A DNA stretch of 36,910 nucleotides, taken from positions 1 to 36,910 of the forward strand of contig CAMWLY010000013.1 of the NCBI GenBank assembly GCA_947175145.1, written 5' to 3'. Positions 16,667 through 26,434 of this stretch are shown here, piece by piece (the first letter of the stretch is position 1; each line of letters opens with the position of its first letter). The notes under the pieces were generated by a model. It did not search any database and was not told the origin of the DNA. It saw only the letters and a list, made by a program, of their open reading frames with translations. A program made the position numbers and the translations under genes. The DNA is from an uncultured Muribaculaceae bacterium (GTDB lineage Bacteria; Bacteroidota; Bacteroidia; Bacteroidales; Muribaculaceae).

Positions 16667-19069
16667 TTAGAATTCAATTGAAAGGCGACCATTGAATTGG
16701 CGTCTTGTCAGATAATTAGGCACCGCGTATTGCATACTGTTGACATCTGTTACCCAATAATAGCTGCTCACATTAGATATGTCCAGCAGATTAAAGACAT
16801 CAATTCCGAGCACGAGACTCTTTATATGCTTGAGTGCACCTTTGCGAGGTTTATCCGATGGAGCTCCGATAAATTGCCAACTTATGCCAAGGTCCACCCT
16901 TTTATATGCCGGTGCGCGGAAATATGTCTGCGACCTGCTTGTGTGGGGAGGTGTCATGGTCAAACCATCGGCCAAAACACCGCGTAAATTGAATTTTAAT
17001 TTCGGGAATTTCGGGAAATAATCGGTAAAATAGAGATTAATGGCGTATCTTTGATCTGTCGGCATAGGCACTTTTTTACCATGCAGGTCCTGTTGCGTTT
17101 TCATCAGTGATACACTAATCCATGAATCACTACCCTCAACAAACTGACCGAATAGTTTCAAGTCTATACCTGTCATGAACCCCTTGGAATCATTTTTCCC
17201 GCTATATACAACCTTCAGATTATCATATTCGTAGGAAATAATATCGGAAACATGCTTGAAATAAGCTTCCGCGGTAAGCTTAAACGGTCGGTTCATAGCC
17301 CTGAATGTGTAATCTGCACCGACTATAAACTGGAGACTTCTTGGGGACTTTATATTTTGATTAAGCTTGATTACGCAGTTTCCTAAATCATCAGTTACCA
17401 TTTCACGATATTCTTTATAAAATGGAGACTGATAGTATAAACCGGCGCCTATGCGGTAATACCAGTTGGGTGTAGCTACCGGATTCATCGAAAAATTCAC
17501 TCGGGGCGAGGTCAGAAATTCTTTATTAAATCCATTGTAGGAGAATCTCAGACCAGCGTTAAGTGTCATGTAAGCAAAATTATTGCTGAGATATATCGCA
17601 TCTTCAAGAAAAGCGTGGAAGCGCGAAAGCTTTATATTCTGCCGTGAGCTGAGATTATACACCAGATGCACACCTTCGGGAAGTGTAGGGAGAGAATAAC
17701 CGGCGGAATCTCGCCATTCCCATTCTTTAGTGCGGTCTGTAAAAGATTCATGTCGATATCCGACGCCATATGTGAAATTATTGGCACGATATTTTGCAGT
17801 TCCACTGAAGGCCACTTGAATCACAGCTGTTTTCAGCCGGTTGCGAGAGTGCTCCATATATTTGCCGACACCGATTTCACCTCCGATTCCGTTATCGCCA
17901 CCTGTTCCGGCCTGATTTAGCCAGTATTCGCCTGATATGTCGTAAGTTACCAATTCATTTGAAAGAAAGCCTGCAACAGCAAGAGTAAAGCTTGTGGCCT
18001 TATTCAATCTGTATGTTGCTGATGCCGAACCGAGATATGTCTCAAATTTATCTTTCTCGGCACCATCGAAATAAACCTTGAAGTTTTTAGCGTCTTCCGA
18101 AGTACCGAATGTTGTTTCTCTATCCTGGGGCTTGAAGTTGAAATGATTGAGTGCAATATTACCCAATACATTGAATGTCAGACGCTCATTTGGCTTATAA
18201 TTCAAATTTGTCTGGAAGTCAAAAAATGTCGGATCATATTCTCCCTTGGTTTCCATTGTGGAAAGCAAGGAGTTATTTTTCTTAAATCTGACACCTGATA
18301 ATTGAGAGAATTTACCTGAGTTGGTTCCAACTGCGGCTGATGCCCCCATTAGACTTACAGCTGCAGCTCCCTCAAAGGCCTGAGGGTCACGATAAGTGAT
18401 ATCAAGAGCCGACGACATTTTATCTGCGTAGCGGGCAGGGAAACCTCCTGATGAGAATTTAATATTTCCCACCATATCGGGATTAATGACTGAAAGCCCC
18501 TCTTGTTGACCGGTGCGCACAAGTTGCGGTCTGTAAAGCTCCACACCGTTGATATATACGGAGTTTTCATCAAATGAACCGCCACGCACGGAATATTGAG
18601 AACTCATCTCATTATTAGAGTTCACTCCGGGCATCGTAGTTATCATGGCCTCTACACTTCCACCCGATACATCAGGCGCAAGCTTATAGCTCTCGGTATT
18701 CATGGTTTGCATACCGTTAGAGTTCTGCCGGTATCCAACTACCTCTATCTCACGCAAATCCACATCCATCGGATATAGACGCACATTAAGAGTTATGTCA
18801 CCTTTAGGATTTACGAGAGTATGATGCACTGTCTTAAAACCGATACAGCTATAAATCATCTCTATAGTATCCTTCTGCGCCATCTGAATAGTATACATGC
18901 CCTTGAGGTCTGTATTTGTACCAATCGCAGAATTAGCCATTCGCACGGTGGCAAATTCCACCGGCTGATCGGCACTATCTACCACTTTACCCGATATGCG
19001 CACATTTGCAGCTTGCAACCATAAACTGCAAATAATCGAGGTTATAAGAAAAAGAAGCGTTCTTTTCAT
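16667..19069 (-). CDS. TonB-dependent outer-membrane receptor with carboxypeptidase-like N-terminal domain
   Basis: The 800-residue outer-membrane protein begins with a signal peptide (about 1-20, ending WLQAAN). A carboxypeptidase-regulatory-like domain follows (about 23-110: ISGKVVDSADQPVEFATV). The plug domain (about 118-230) contains TTMPGVNSNNEMSSQYSVRGGSFDENSVYINGVELY. The rest is a beta-barrel that ends in an aromatic residue (GRLSIEF). It takes up a substrate too large for porins using TonB energy. No SusD-like partner, regulator or hydrolase sits beside it, so it is not part of an evident polysaccharide locus, and metal chelates, peptides or vitamins are equally possible. It has a strong terminator downstream. 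The promoter was not identified. Confidence 0.93.
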   Translation of the reverse strand: MKRTLLFLITSIICSLWLQAANVRISGKVVDSADQPVEFATVRMANSAIGTNTDLKGMYTIQMAQKDTIEMIYSCIGFKTVHHTLVNPKGDITLNVRLYPMDVDLREIEVVGYRQNSNGMQTMNTESYKLAPDVSGGSVEAMITTMPGVNSNNEMSSQYSVRGGSFDENSVYINGVELYRPQLVRTGQQEGLSVINPDMVGNIKFSSGGFPARYADKMSSALDITYRDPQAFEGAAAVSLMGASAAVGTNSGKFSQLSGVRFKKNNSLLSTMETKGEYDPTFFDFQTNLNYKPNERLTFNVLGNIALNHFNFKPQDRETTFGTSEDAKNFKVYFDGAEKDKFETYLGSASATYRLNKATSFTLAVAGFLSNELVTYDISGEYWLNQAGTGGDNGIGGEIGVGKYMEHSRNRLKTAVIQVAFSGTAKYRANNFTYGVGYRHESFTDRTKEWEWRDSAGYSLPTLPEGVHLVYNLSSRQNIKLSRFHAFLEDAIYLSNNFAYMTLNAGLRFSYNGFNKEFLTSPRVNFSMNPVATPNWYYRIGAGLYYQSPFYKEYREMVTDDLGNCVIKLNQNIKSPRSLQFIVGADYTFRAMNRPFKLTAEAYFKHVSDIISYEYDNLKVVYSGKNDSKGFMTGIDLKLFGQFVEGSDSWISVSLMKTQQDLHGKKVPMPTDQRYAINLYFTDYFPKFPKLKFNLRGVLADGLTMTPPHTSRSQTYFRAPAYKRVDLGISWQFIGAPSDKPRKGALKHIKSLVLGIDVFNLLDISNVSSYYWVTDVNSMQYAVPNYLTRRQFNGRLSIEF

Positions 19070-19157
19070 CTTCTCTAAAACGATAATTAAGCCCGTGATA
19101 TTACCTATGCAATCGATAGGGAGGCATATCTGACGCTTACATTTAGGTGAAAATTGT

Positions 19158-19165
19158 TAAATTTG
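19158..19165 (+). promoter_or_regulatory. -7 promoter element upstream of rsfS
   Basis: TAAATTTG matches TAnnTTTG exactly, 109 bases before the rsfS start, in the 205-base gap between divergent genes. The -33 position reads GCTTAC rather than TTG, so the element is only half supported. No clear promoter for the divergent receptor gene was found in this gap. Confidence 0.42.
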
Positions 19166-19274
19166 CACAAAATAATGACCCCTAAAGAAAAATATTCCTC
19201 TTTTTGATGATAAATTTTAGGATTGGGTTGTTATAGTATTTAGCGATATTATAAAATTAGAAGAACGACCTATA

Positions 19275-19664
19275 ATGATAAAAGATACAACCGGGAGAAA
19301 TGCTACCCCGGAGACGGCCAAACTGATAGATACAACAATTGAAGCGATCCGAAATCGAAAAGGATGCCGCATTGTCAACATAAATTTCAGCGGCATGGAG
19401 ACTGCGCCGGCTCGAAATTTTATTATTTGTCAGGGCAATTCGACATCGCAGGTTGCTGCGATTGCAGACAATATCCGCGAAGAGGTAAGAGAAAAATTAG
19501 GACTTAAACCATTCAATTATGATGGATACCGCAATTCTCAATGGATTGTAATAGATTATGGTACAATAATGGTTCATGTCTTTCTGCCCGATATCAGGAA
19601 ATTTTACAATCTCGAGGATTTATGGAGCGATGCCGCTCAGTCTGAGTTGCCTGATGAGGATTAA
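19275..19664 (+). CDS. rsfS: Ribosome silencing factor RsfS
   Basis: The 129-residue protein of the RsfS/Iojap family binds ribosomal protein uL14 and blocks joining of the two subunits when nutrients are low. Seen: the N-terminal helix (IDTTIEAIRNRKG), ARNFIICQGNSTSQVAAIADNI, YDGYRNSQWIVIDYGTIMVHVF and a C-terminal YNLEDLWSDA, all family signatures. The length is normal. It precedes ftsH by 74 bases on the same strand, a pairing seen in other Bacteroidales (established by recollection, not checked). A -7 element lies about 110 bases upstream. Confidence 0.93.
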   Translation: MIKDTTGRNATPETAKLIDTTIEAIRNRKGCRIVNINFSGMETAPARNFIICQGNSTSQVAAIADNIREEVREKLGLKPFNYDGYRNSQWIVIDYGTIMVHVFLPDIRKFYNLEDLWSDAAQSELPDED

Positions 19665-19738
19665 CCTCTATGAAAAATTAATATAGGCAATTATTATTTG
19701 ATTACTAACCGACACAACAATATTCCAAATACACACTG

Positions 19739-21835
19739 ATGAGACCGAAACCGCAAAAGAATCGCAATCAAAATAAGAAGCCGTTATTCAACATGTATTG
19801 GATGTATGGCTTGATTGCAATGTCACTTCTTGCTCTTTATTATTTTCAAGACGGATCACAGACCAAAGATGTAGATTTCACCGAATTTGAAAAAGCAGCT
19901 GCAGAAGGCTATATAGATAAAATTGTAATTTTTTCTCAAAATGGAATTGCCGAAGGCTTTCTGACTGAACAGGGTGCAAAGAAAATACACTTTGACATGT
20001 CTCAGCAGATTACCGGAGATAAAAAGATAAAGACTTCAATCCCGTCTTCCGATAAATTGCAAGACAAGATTGACCAATGGAATACCAAACTTGCCGAACA
20101 AGGTAAACCTCAAATTAAGGTAAGCTATGAAAAGGGCTCCGATCTAATGAAAATTTTCTGGTATTTCGGCCCTATCGTACTAATCCTGGCGGTAATGATA
20201 TTTATGTCGCGGCGTATGACCGGAGGCGCGCCCGGCAGCGGTGGTATATTTAATGTAGGTAAATCAAAGGCATTAGTCTTTAACAAGGATAATGGCACAA
20301 ATGTGACCTTTAAAGATGTGGCAGGTCTCGCCGAAGCAAAGGTTGAGATAGAGGAAATTGTAGACTTCCTGAAGAACCCGGAGCGATATACCGAACTTGG
20401 TGCCAAAATACCAAGAGGGGCTCTGCTGGTTGGTCCTCCGGGAACCGGTAAAACTCTGCTGGCCAAGGCTGTGGCCGGAGAAGCTGATGTGCCTTTCCTC
20501 TCCATGTCAGGTTCTGACTTCGTGGAAATGTTTGTAGGTGTAGGTGCGGCTCGTGTTCGCGACCTTTTCAAACAAGCCAAAGAAAAAGCACCTTGTATCG
20601 TCTTTATTGACGAGATTGACGCTGTCGGTCGAGCACGCGGACGCAATCCGAATATGGGTTCCAACGATGAACGAGAAAATACACTTAACCAGATGCTGAC
20701 TGAAATGGACGGATTCCAGTCAAACAATGGTGTGATTTGTCTTGCGGCAACCAACCGCGCCGATATGCTTGATAAGGCTCTTCTGCGCCCCGGTCGTTTT
20801 GACCGTCAGATTTATGTGGATTTACCTGAACTTTCTGACCGAATCGAGATATTTAATGTGCACCTGCGCAATATCAAGGTTAACTCCAAGCTTGATGTCG
20901 AGCAGTTGGCACGTCAGACACAAGGCTTCTCCGGTGCCGATATTGCGAATGTATGTAACGAGGCAGCTCTGACCGCAGCTCGCAGCAATAAGCAAGCTGT
21001 GGACTGGAATGACTTCATGCAGGCAATTGACAGAATTGTAGGTGGTCTTGAGAAAAAATCTCGTATTATCACCGACGAAGAAAAAGTCTCTATCGCTACA
21101 CATGAAGCGGGACATGCTACTATTTCATGGATGACCAAATATGGTAATCCACTTGTTAAGGTTACTATTGTGCCACGTGGCAGAGCATTAGGCGCCGCAT
21201 GGTATGCTCCTGAGGCACGACAGATTATTCCTACACAAGCTCTGCTTGATACAATGTGCGGACTTCTTGGAGGTAGAGCGGCAGAAGAAGTATTCCTCGG
21301 GGAAATCGGAACAGGCGCTTCTGACGACCTTGAAAAGTGTACCAAAATTGCACGTTCGCTTGTCATGATGTATGGAATGAGTGATAAACTTCCTAATCTT
21401 AACTACAATGATTCGAGCGGACAAGAGATGGGATTCACCAAACCTTACTCTGAAGAAACTGCTGAAATTATTGACGCCGAGGTGAAGAGAATCGTAAATG
21501 AGCAATACGAACGCGCCAAGGAGATACTTCGTAAATATGCCGCTCAACATAACCAGATCCGCGATATGCTCGTGGAAAAAGAGGTTATATTCCATGATGA
21601 TGTAGAGAAGATACTCGGCAAGCGTCAATGGAAATCACGCACTGATGAGATTATGGAAATCAGCAAGCGCGATGAGGCAAAGGCTTTAGAGGCTAAATCA
21701 TCGTCAGACTCCGATGATAAAAAAGCGAAATCCAACCCTTCGGAGTCTGATAATTCACTTGCAGACAATTCTAAGATCGATAGTGATGAAGAAGATGCGG
21801 GGACTCCTCCCCCATTTGATGTAGAAGAAGTGTGA
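19739..21835 (+). CDS. ftsH: ATP-dependent zinc metalloprotease FtsH
   Basis: The 698-residue inner-membrane AAA+ protease extracts and degrades membrane and short-lived soluble proteins. Two transmembrane segments (about 20-37 and 138-157) flank a periplasmic domain. The AAA module has Walker A GPPGTGKT at 232-239, Walker B FIDEID with Asp291-Glu292, and the arginine-finger region [11 protein letters not shown]. The peptidase domain has HEAGH at 455-459. The C-terminal 60 residues are a low-complexity, serine- and aspartate-rich tail ([11 protein letters not shown] and similar), longer than in E. coli. The RND adaptor begins 52 bases downstream with no visible terminator between, so read-through is possible. 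Confidence 0.97.
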   Translation: MRPKPQKNRNQNKKPLFNMYWMYGLIAMSLLALYYFQDGSQTKDVDFTEFEKAAAEGYIDKIVIFSQNGIAEGFLTEQGAKKIHFDMSQQITGDKKIKTSIPSSDKLQDKIDQWNTKLAEQGKPQIKVSYEKGSDLMKIFWYFGPIVLILAVMIFMSRRMTGGAPGSGGIFNVGKSKALVFNKDNGTNVTFKDVAGLAEAKVEIEEIVDFLKNPERYTELGAKIPRGALLVGPPGTGKTLLAKAVAGEADVPFLSMSGSDFVEMFVGVGAARVRDLFKQAKEKAPCIVFIDEIDAVGRARGRNPNMGSNDERENTLNQMLTEMDGFQSNNGVICLAATNRADMLDKALLRPGRFDRQIYVDLPELSDRIEIFNVHLRNIKVNSKLDVEQLARQTQGFSGADIANVCNEAALTAARSNKQAVDWNDFMQAIDRIVGGLEKKSRIITDEEKVSIATHEAGHATISWMTKYGNPLVKVTIVPRGRALGAAWYAPEARQIIPTQALLDTMCGLLGGRAAEEVFLGEIGTGASDDLEKCTKIARSLVMMYGMSDKLPNLNYNDSSGQEMGFTKPYSEETAEIIDAEVKRIVNEQYERAKEILRKYAAQHNQIRDMLVEKEVIFHDDVEKILGKRQWKSRTDEIMEISKRDEAKALEAKSSSDSDDKKAKSNPSESDNSLADNSKIDSDEEDAGTPPPFDVEEV

Positions 21836-21887
21836 TAAGCTCGACGCTCACAACTATAAATTATAACATTCAACTAAATATCCATAT

Positions 21888-23009
21888 ATGAAATTGAAGT
21901 TTTTATGCGCAGTCGTAACAGTTTCGACAGCAGTTGTACTACTTATGCCCTCTTGTAAAGGGAAAGGTAATCAGCAGCAAGCGCAACAGGTTCCGGAATT
22001 AGCTGTACTGACAGTCAGCGAAGAAAATTCCACACTCGAATCAGGCATGCCCACAACTCTTGAGGGTGAAAACGATGTTGAAATCAGACCACAAATTACA
22101 GGTTTTTTAACTAAGGTTTGCGTTGAAGAAGGTCAAAGAGTAAGTAAAGGTCAGACACTCTTTGTGATTGACCAGGTATCTCTTCAGGCAGCTGTAGATG
22201 CAGCTCAAGCTGCTGTATCTGTGGCTCAGGCAAATGTGAATACCGCACAGACCAATATGAATAATAATAAAATGCTCTTTGATAAGAACATTATCAGCCA
22301 ACCCGCATACCAGACTTCGGTAGATTCATACAATGCAGCCAAAGCACAACTCAGTCAGGCCATGGCCAATCTGACATCGGCCCGCAAGAACCTGAGTTAT
22401 GCCGCTGTTACAGCTCCTGAATCAGGAGTGGTGGGAACAATAAATTTCCGTGAGGGCTCGCTTGTATCACCACAGTCCATGCTGACTATGCTGAGTGATA
22501 ATTCTGAAATGCGTGCCACATTCTCGCTCAACGAGAAGGAAGTTCTCGCCCTCACAGATGGTGGTAAAAGATCGCTGCAGGCGGCAGTGAAAGATATGCC
22601 TGCTGTCACACTGCAACTTGCCAATGGTGACAGGTATCCTTATCCGGGCAATATTATATCTGTATCGGGAGTAATAGACCGTTCCACCGGTTCTGCTACT
22701 GCTAAAGCATTGTTTCCCAACCCCGACGGAATGCTGCACAGCGGTAATACCGGACAGGTTCTTATTCCAGCCATTCGCAACAATGTGATTTCTGTGCCTC
22801 AGGCAGCTACTTACGACCTTCAGGGCATGAAATTCGTATATGTTGTCAATGACAGTAATATTGTACATTCGCGCGCAATCGAAATCAGCGATGAAAATGA
22901 TGGTGTAAATTATATAGTGCTTGGAGGCCTCAAACCGGGTGAGACAATTGTAACCGAGGGTGTGGGTATCACAGTCAAGGAGGATATGACTATCAAACCC
23001 AAGAAGTAA
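21888..23009 (+). CDS. RND efflux periplasmic adaptor (membrane fusion) lipoprotein
   Basis: The 373-residue AcrA/MexA-type adaptor links the inner-membrane pump to the outer-membrane channel. A lipoprotein signal ends at a lipobox (LLMPSC, Cys about 23). The barrel-sandwich half-motifs are EIRPQITGFLTKVCVEEGQRVSKGQTLF and APESGVVGTINFREGSLV. Between them is an alanine- and glutamine-rich helical hairpin (about 98-165: AAQAAVSVAQANVNTAQ). The beta-barrel and membrane-proximal domains follow. It is the first gene of a three-gene efflux operon, and the pump begins 15 bases downstream. No TetR- or AraC-type regulator adjoins it, so regulation is not apparent from the window. Confidence 0.95.
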   Translation: MKLKFLCAVVTVSTAVVLLMPSCKGKGNQQQAQQVPELAVLTVSEENSTLESGMPTTLEGENDVEIRPQITGFLTKVCVEEGQRVSKGQTLFVIDQVSLQAAVDAAQAAVSVAQANVNTAQTNMNNNKMLFDKNIISQPAYQTSVDSYNAAKAQLSQAMANLTSARKNLSYAAVTAPESGVVGTINFREGSLVSPQSMLTMLSDNSEMRATFSLNEKEVLALTDGGKRSLQAAVKDMPAVTLQLANGDRYPYPGNIISVSGVIDRSTGSATAKALFPNPDGMLHSGNTGQVLIPAIRNNVISVPQAATYDLQGMKFVYVVNDSNIVHSRAIEISDENDGVNYIVLGGLKPGETIVTEGVGITVKEDMTIKPKK

Positions 23010-23024
23010 GCCAAATCAGTAACT

Positions 23025-26000
23025 ATGAATCTTTCTAATTTCATAAAAAGGCCCGTACTTTCTACCGTAATCTCGATATTTATCGTGATTTTCGGTTTTC
23101 TCGGCCTGGTATCGCTCCCAATTGAGCAATATCCTAACATTGCCCCCCCGACTATACGAGTAAGCACTACTTACACCGGTGCAAATGCACAGTCGGTGCT
23201 GAATTCCGTTATCGCACCTCTCGAGGAGCAAATCAATGGTGCCGAAAACATGGATTACATGTATTCTTCGGCATCAAATAATGGTTCTGCAGAAATCAGC
23301 GTCTACTTCAAGTCAGGCACTGATCCCGACATGGCAGCTGTCGATGTGCAGAACAGAGTAGCGAAGGCTGCAGCCTTTCTTCCCGCTGAGGTAAACCAAG
23401 TTGGTGTTACGACACAGAAGCGTCAGTCATCGATGCTTATGGTGTTTAACGTATATACCGAGACTTCGAAGTACTCACAGGAATTTGTTGAAAACTACAT
23501 GTCTATCAACATTATTCCGGTTATTAAGCGTGTGCCCGGTGTAGGTGATGCCACAGTGCTCGGTGCCGATTATTCTATGCGTATATGGCTCAAGCCTGAC
23601 GCTATGGCTCAGTATGGTCTTATTCCTTCTGACGTATCTGCTGCGCTTGCCGAACAGAATATCGAAGCAGCTCCCGGCCAATTTGGTGAAAATGGAAATC
23701 AGTCATTCCAATACACCATGAGATATAAAGGTCGCCTGCAGGAGGCTCCCGAATTCGAGAAGATTGTGATCAAAGCATTGCCTAACGGTAATATGCTCTA
23801 CCTCGGAGATGTGGCCGATGTGGAACTCGGACGACTGACTTACGGCTTCAGTTCAACTACCAATGGTCATATCGGTGTGGCTGCTATGATTATGCAGGCT
23901 GCCGGTTCAAATGCGACTGAGGTTGTAAATACTATCCAGAGTGAGCTTGATAAATTTAAAAAGGAAGCACCCGACGGCATCAAGATTATTACTACAATGG
24001 ATGTCAACCAGTTCCTTTTCGCTTCAATTCATGAGGTTGTCAAAACTCTGATAGAGGCATTCGCGCTGGTGTTTTTAGTAGTATTCATCTTCCTTCAGGA
24101 TTTCCGATCAACAATCATACCTATGATCGCCATTCCCGTGGCATTGATTGGTACATTCTTCCTGATGAAGATATTCGGGTTTACCATAAACCTGCTCACA
24201 CTTTCCGCTCTTGTGCTTGCAATCGCGATTGTGGTCGATGATGCGATAGTGGTTGTAGAGGCGGTTCATGCCAAACTTGACGAGGGATATAAATCTGCAC
24301 GCTCGGCATCAATTGATGCTATGAATGATATTGCGGGTGCACTCGTGTCTATCACTCTTGTCATGATGCTCGTGTTTATCCCGGTATCATTTATGGGTGG
24401 CACCTCCGGTGTGTTCTACCGCCAGTTCGGTCTGACCATGGCGATGGCCATATTCCTCTCTGCGGTCAACGCTCTGACTCTTTCACCCGCTCTCTGCGCG
24501 GTATTCCTCAAGCCTCATAAGACTGATGATGGAGAGGAGAAGAAACTCGGTCAGCGCATGAAGGAAGCTTATACAGCTGCCGGTGAAGCATATAAAGAAA
24601 CCGTAAAGAAAAGAGCGCGACTTTCTATGCCCCCGATCGTAACACTGATTTTCCTGGTTGCTGCCGTAACTTTCCTGGTGCTCGGCTGGTATGAGTTTGA
24701 GAATGTGGCTGAATCCATAATTGCAATAGTGGTTGCACTTATCGGTGTATACGGAATGTTCCAGAAGAATTTCATCGACGCTTTTAATCGTCAGTTTGAG
24801 AAGCTTCTTAAGGTCTATTCCTCTGCTACACGCTTCTTTATCAACCATAAGATTTTAGGATTTGGTCTTGTTGCCGCTTCAATCGGAGCTCTTGTATGGC
24901 TGATGTCTGTAACCGCCACATCTCTTGTGCCTAATGAAGATACCGGCACACTGATGGGCGTGGTCGACATGCCGCCAGCTACCTCAAAAGAACGCACACA
25001 GAAAATTCTAAATGAAATAGACTCTATAGCAGGAACAATACCGGCAATTCAGATCCGTAATGCCATAACCGGTTATTCATTTGTAGCCGGTCAGGGAAGC
25101 ACCTACGGCTCTATGATTATCAAGCTGAAACCCTGGGCGGAACGAGACCTTAAGAATGAGGGAGCTCAAGCCGTGCTGGCTCAGCTGATGCAGAAAACTT
25201 CGACAATCAAAGATGGACGTATCATGTTCTTCCAGCCCCCTATGATTTCGGGTTATTCTGCTACCAACGGTTTTGAAATTAAACTTCAGGATAAAACCGG
25301 TGGTGACCTTAATCAGTTCTTTAAAGTTTATCAGAACTTTATAGCCCAACTGAATGCACGTCCGGAGGTTGCGATGGCTTATTCTACCTTCAATCCTGCC
25401 TTCCCCCAGTATCTTGTGACCCTCGATGTGGCTAAGATTAAAAAGGCCGGACTGACTCAGAATGCAATTCTCTCGACACTTCAGGGATATTACGGAGGTA
25501 TGTATGTATCAAACTTTAACAAGTTTGGCAAGTTATATCGCGTGATGATGCAGGCCTCACCTGAAGCTCGCGTATCACCGGAGACTCTGAAGCGCATCAA
25601 AGTGCGCAATGGCTCGGAAATGGCGCCTATAGACAACTTCGTGTCACTTTCAAGAGTGTATGGTCCTGACGTGATCAATAGGTTCAATATGTTTACAACC
25701 ATTGCGGTTACCGGTACTCCGGCTCCCGGGGTTTCTTCGGGTCAGGCTATCCAGGCCATCGAAGAGGTAGCCGCCAACTCTCTGCCTGTAGGTTATGGTT
25801 ATGAATACTCCGGTCTGACACGTGAGGAGGCTACCAACTCAAGCGGTAGCACCGGATATATCTTCGGACTTGTACTACTGTTTGTATATCTCCTTCTGTC
25901 CGCCCAATACGAAAGTTACATTATTCCGTTCGCAGTAATTCTCTCTGTACCGTTCGGTCTGATGGGCACCTTCATATTCGCACAGATCATGGGCATAGAC

Positions 26001-26417
26001 AATAATATCTATCTGCAGATTGCACTTATCATGCTTATCGGTCTGCTCGCCAAGAATGCGATCCTTATTGTAGAGTTCGCGCTCGAACGCCGTCGCACCG
26101 GTGTCAGCATCGTAAATGCGGCTATACTTGGTGCGAAAGCACGTCTGCGCCCGATTCTCATGACCTCGCTTGCCATGATTATCGGTCTTCTACCTCTGAT
26201 GTTTGCCACCGGAGCAGGTGCAAACGGTTACAATGCACTTGGCACAGGAGCAATCGGCGGTATGCTGATAGGTATGATTCTTCAAGTGCTTGTAGTGCCT
26301 GCCTTGTTTGTGGCATTCCAGATTATACAGGAGAAAATCACTCCGGTTACTTGGAATGATACCGACAACAGCTATCTGCAGTCCGAACTCGAACAGTATA
26401 ATCGTCACAAGGACTAA
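23025..26417 (+). CDS. RND multidrug efflux pump, HAE1 family (AcrB-like), with an extra insert
   Basis: The 1130-residue proton-driven pump exports hydrophobic or amphipathic compounds. N-terminal FIKRPVLSTVISIFIVIFGF and porter-domain motifs (IRVSTTYTGANAQSV) are typical. The proton-relay aspartates are Asp405-Asp406 (VVDDAIVVVEAV), and the partner lysine is Lys1010 (LLAKNAILIVEFA). E. coli AcrB has 1049 residues. Most of the excess here lies between TM6 and TM7 (about residues 505-582), where two additional hydrophobic stretches (about 536-557 and 563-579) occupy the site of AcrB's short amphipathic helix. The helix itself seems to follow the insert (FIDAFNRQFEKLL). The substrate is unknown. 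It lies between its adaptor and outer-membrane factor, all on the + strand. Confidence 0.96.
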   Translation: MNLSNFIKRPVLSTVISIFIVIFGFLGLVSLPIEQYPNIAPPTIRVSTTYTGANAQSVLNSVIAPLEEQINGAENMDYMYSSASNNGSAEISVYFKSGTDPDMAAVDVQNRVAKAAAFLPAEVNQVGVTTQKRQSSMLMVFNVYTETSKYSQEFVENYMSINIIPVIKRVPGVGDATVLGADYSMRIWLKPDAMAQYGLIPSDVSAALAEQNIEAAPGQFGENGNQSFQYTMRYKGRLQEAPEFEKIVIKALPNGNMLYLGDVADVELGRLTYGFSSTTNGHIGVAAMIMQAAGSNATEVVNTIQSELDKFKKEAPDGIKIITTMDVNQFLFASIHEVVKTLIEAFALVFLVVFIFLQDFRSTIIPMIAIPVALIGTFFLMKIFGFTINLLTLSALVLAIAIVVDDAIVVVEAVHAKLDEGYKSARSASIDAMNDIAGALVSITLVMMLVFIPVSFMGGTSGVFYRQFGLTMAMAIFLSAVNALTLSPALCAVFLKPHKTDDGEEKKLGQRMKEAYTAAGEAYKETVKKRARLSMPPIVTLIFLVAAVTFLVLGWYEFENVAESIIAIVVALIGVYGMFQKNFIDAFNRQFEKLLKVYSSATRFFINHKILGFGLVAASIGALVWLMSVTATSLVPNEDTGTLMGVVDMPPATSKERTQKILNEIDSIAGTIPAIQIRNAITGYSFVAGQGSTYGSMIIKLKPWAERDLKNEGAQAVLAQLMQKTSTIKDGRIMFFQPPMISGYSATNGFEIKLQDKTGGDLNQFFKVYQNFIAQLNARPEVAMAYSTFNPAFPQYLVTLDVAKIKKAGLTQNAILSTLQGYYGGMYVSNFNKFGKLYRVMMQASPEARVSPETLKRIKVRNGSEMAPIDNFVSLSRVYGPDVINRFNMFTTIAVTGTPAPGVSSGQAIQAIEEVAANSLPVGYGYEYSGLTREEATNSSGSTGYIFGLVLLFVYLLLSAQYESYIIPFAVILSVPFGLMGTFIFAQIMGIDNNIYLQIALIMLIGLLAKNAILIVEFALERRRTGVSIVNAAILGAKARLRPILMTSLAMIIGLLPLMFATGAGANGYNALGTGAIGGMLIGMILQVLVVPALFVAFQIIQEKITPVTWNDTDNSYLQSELEQYNRHKD

Positions 26418-26434
26418 TCTGATTTAAATTAAAG

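Noticed and set aside
20125-20754. 209-codon open frame opposite ftsH
   Set aside because: It is a shadow of a strongly conserved coding region with serine/proline-rich, non-protein-like content.
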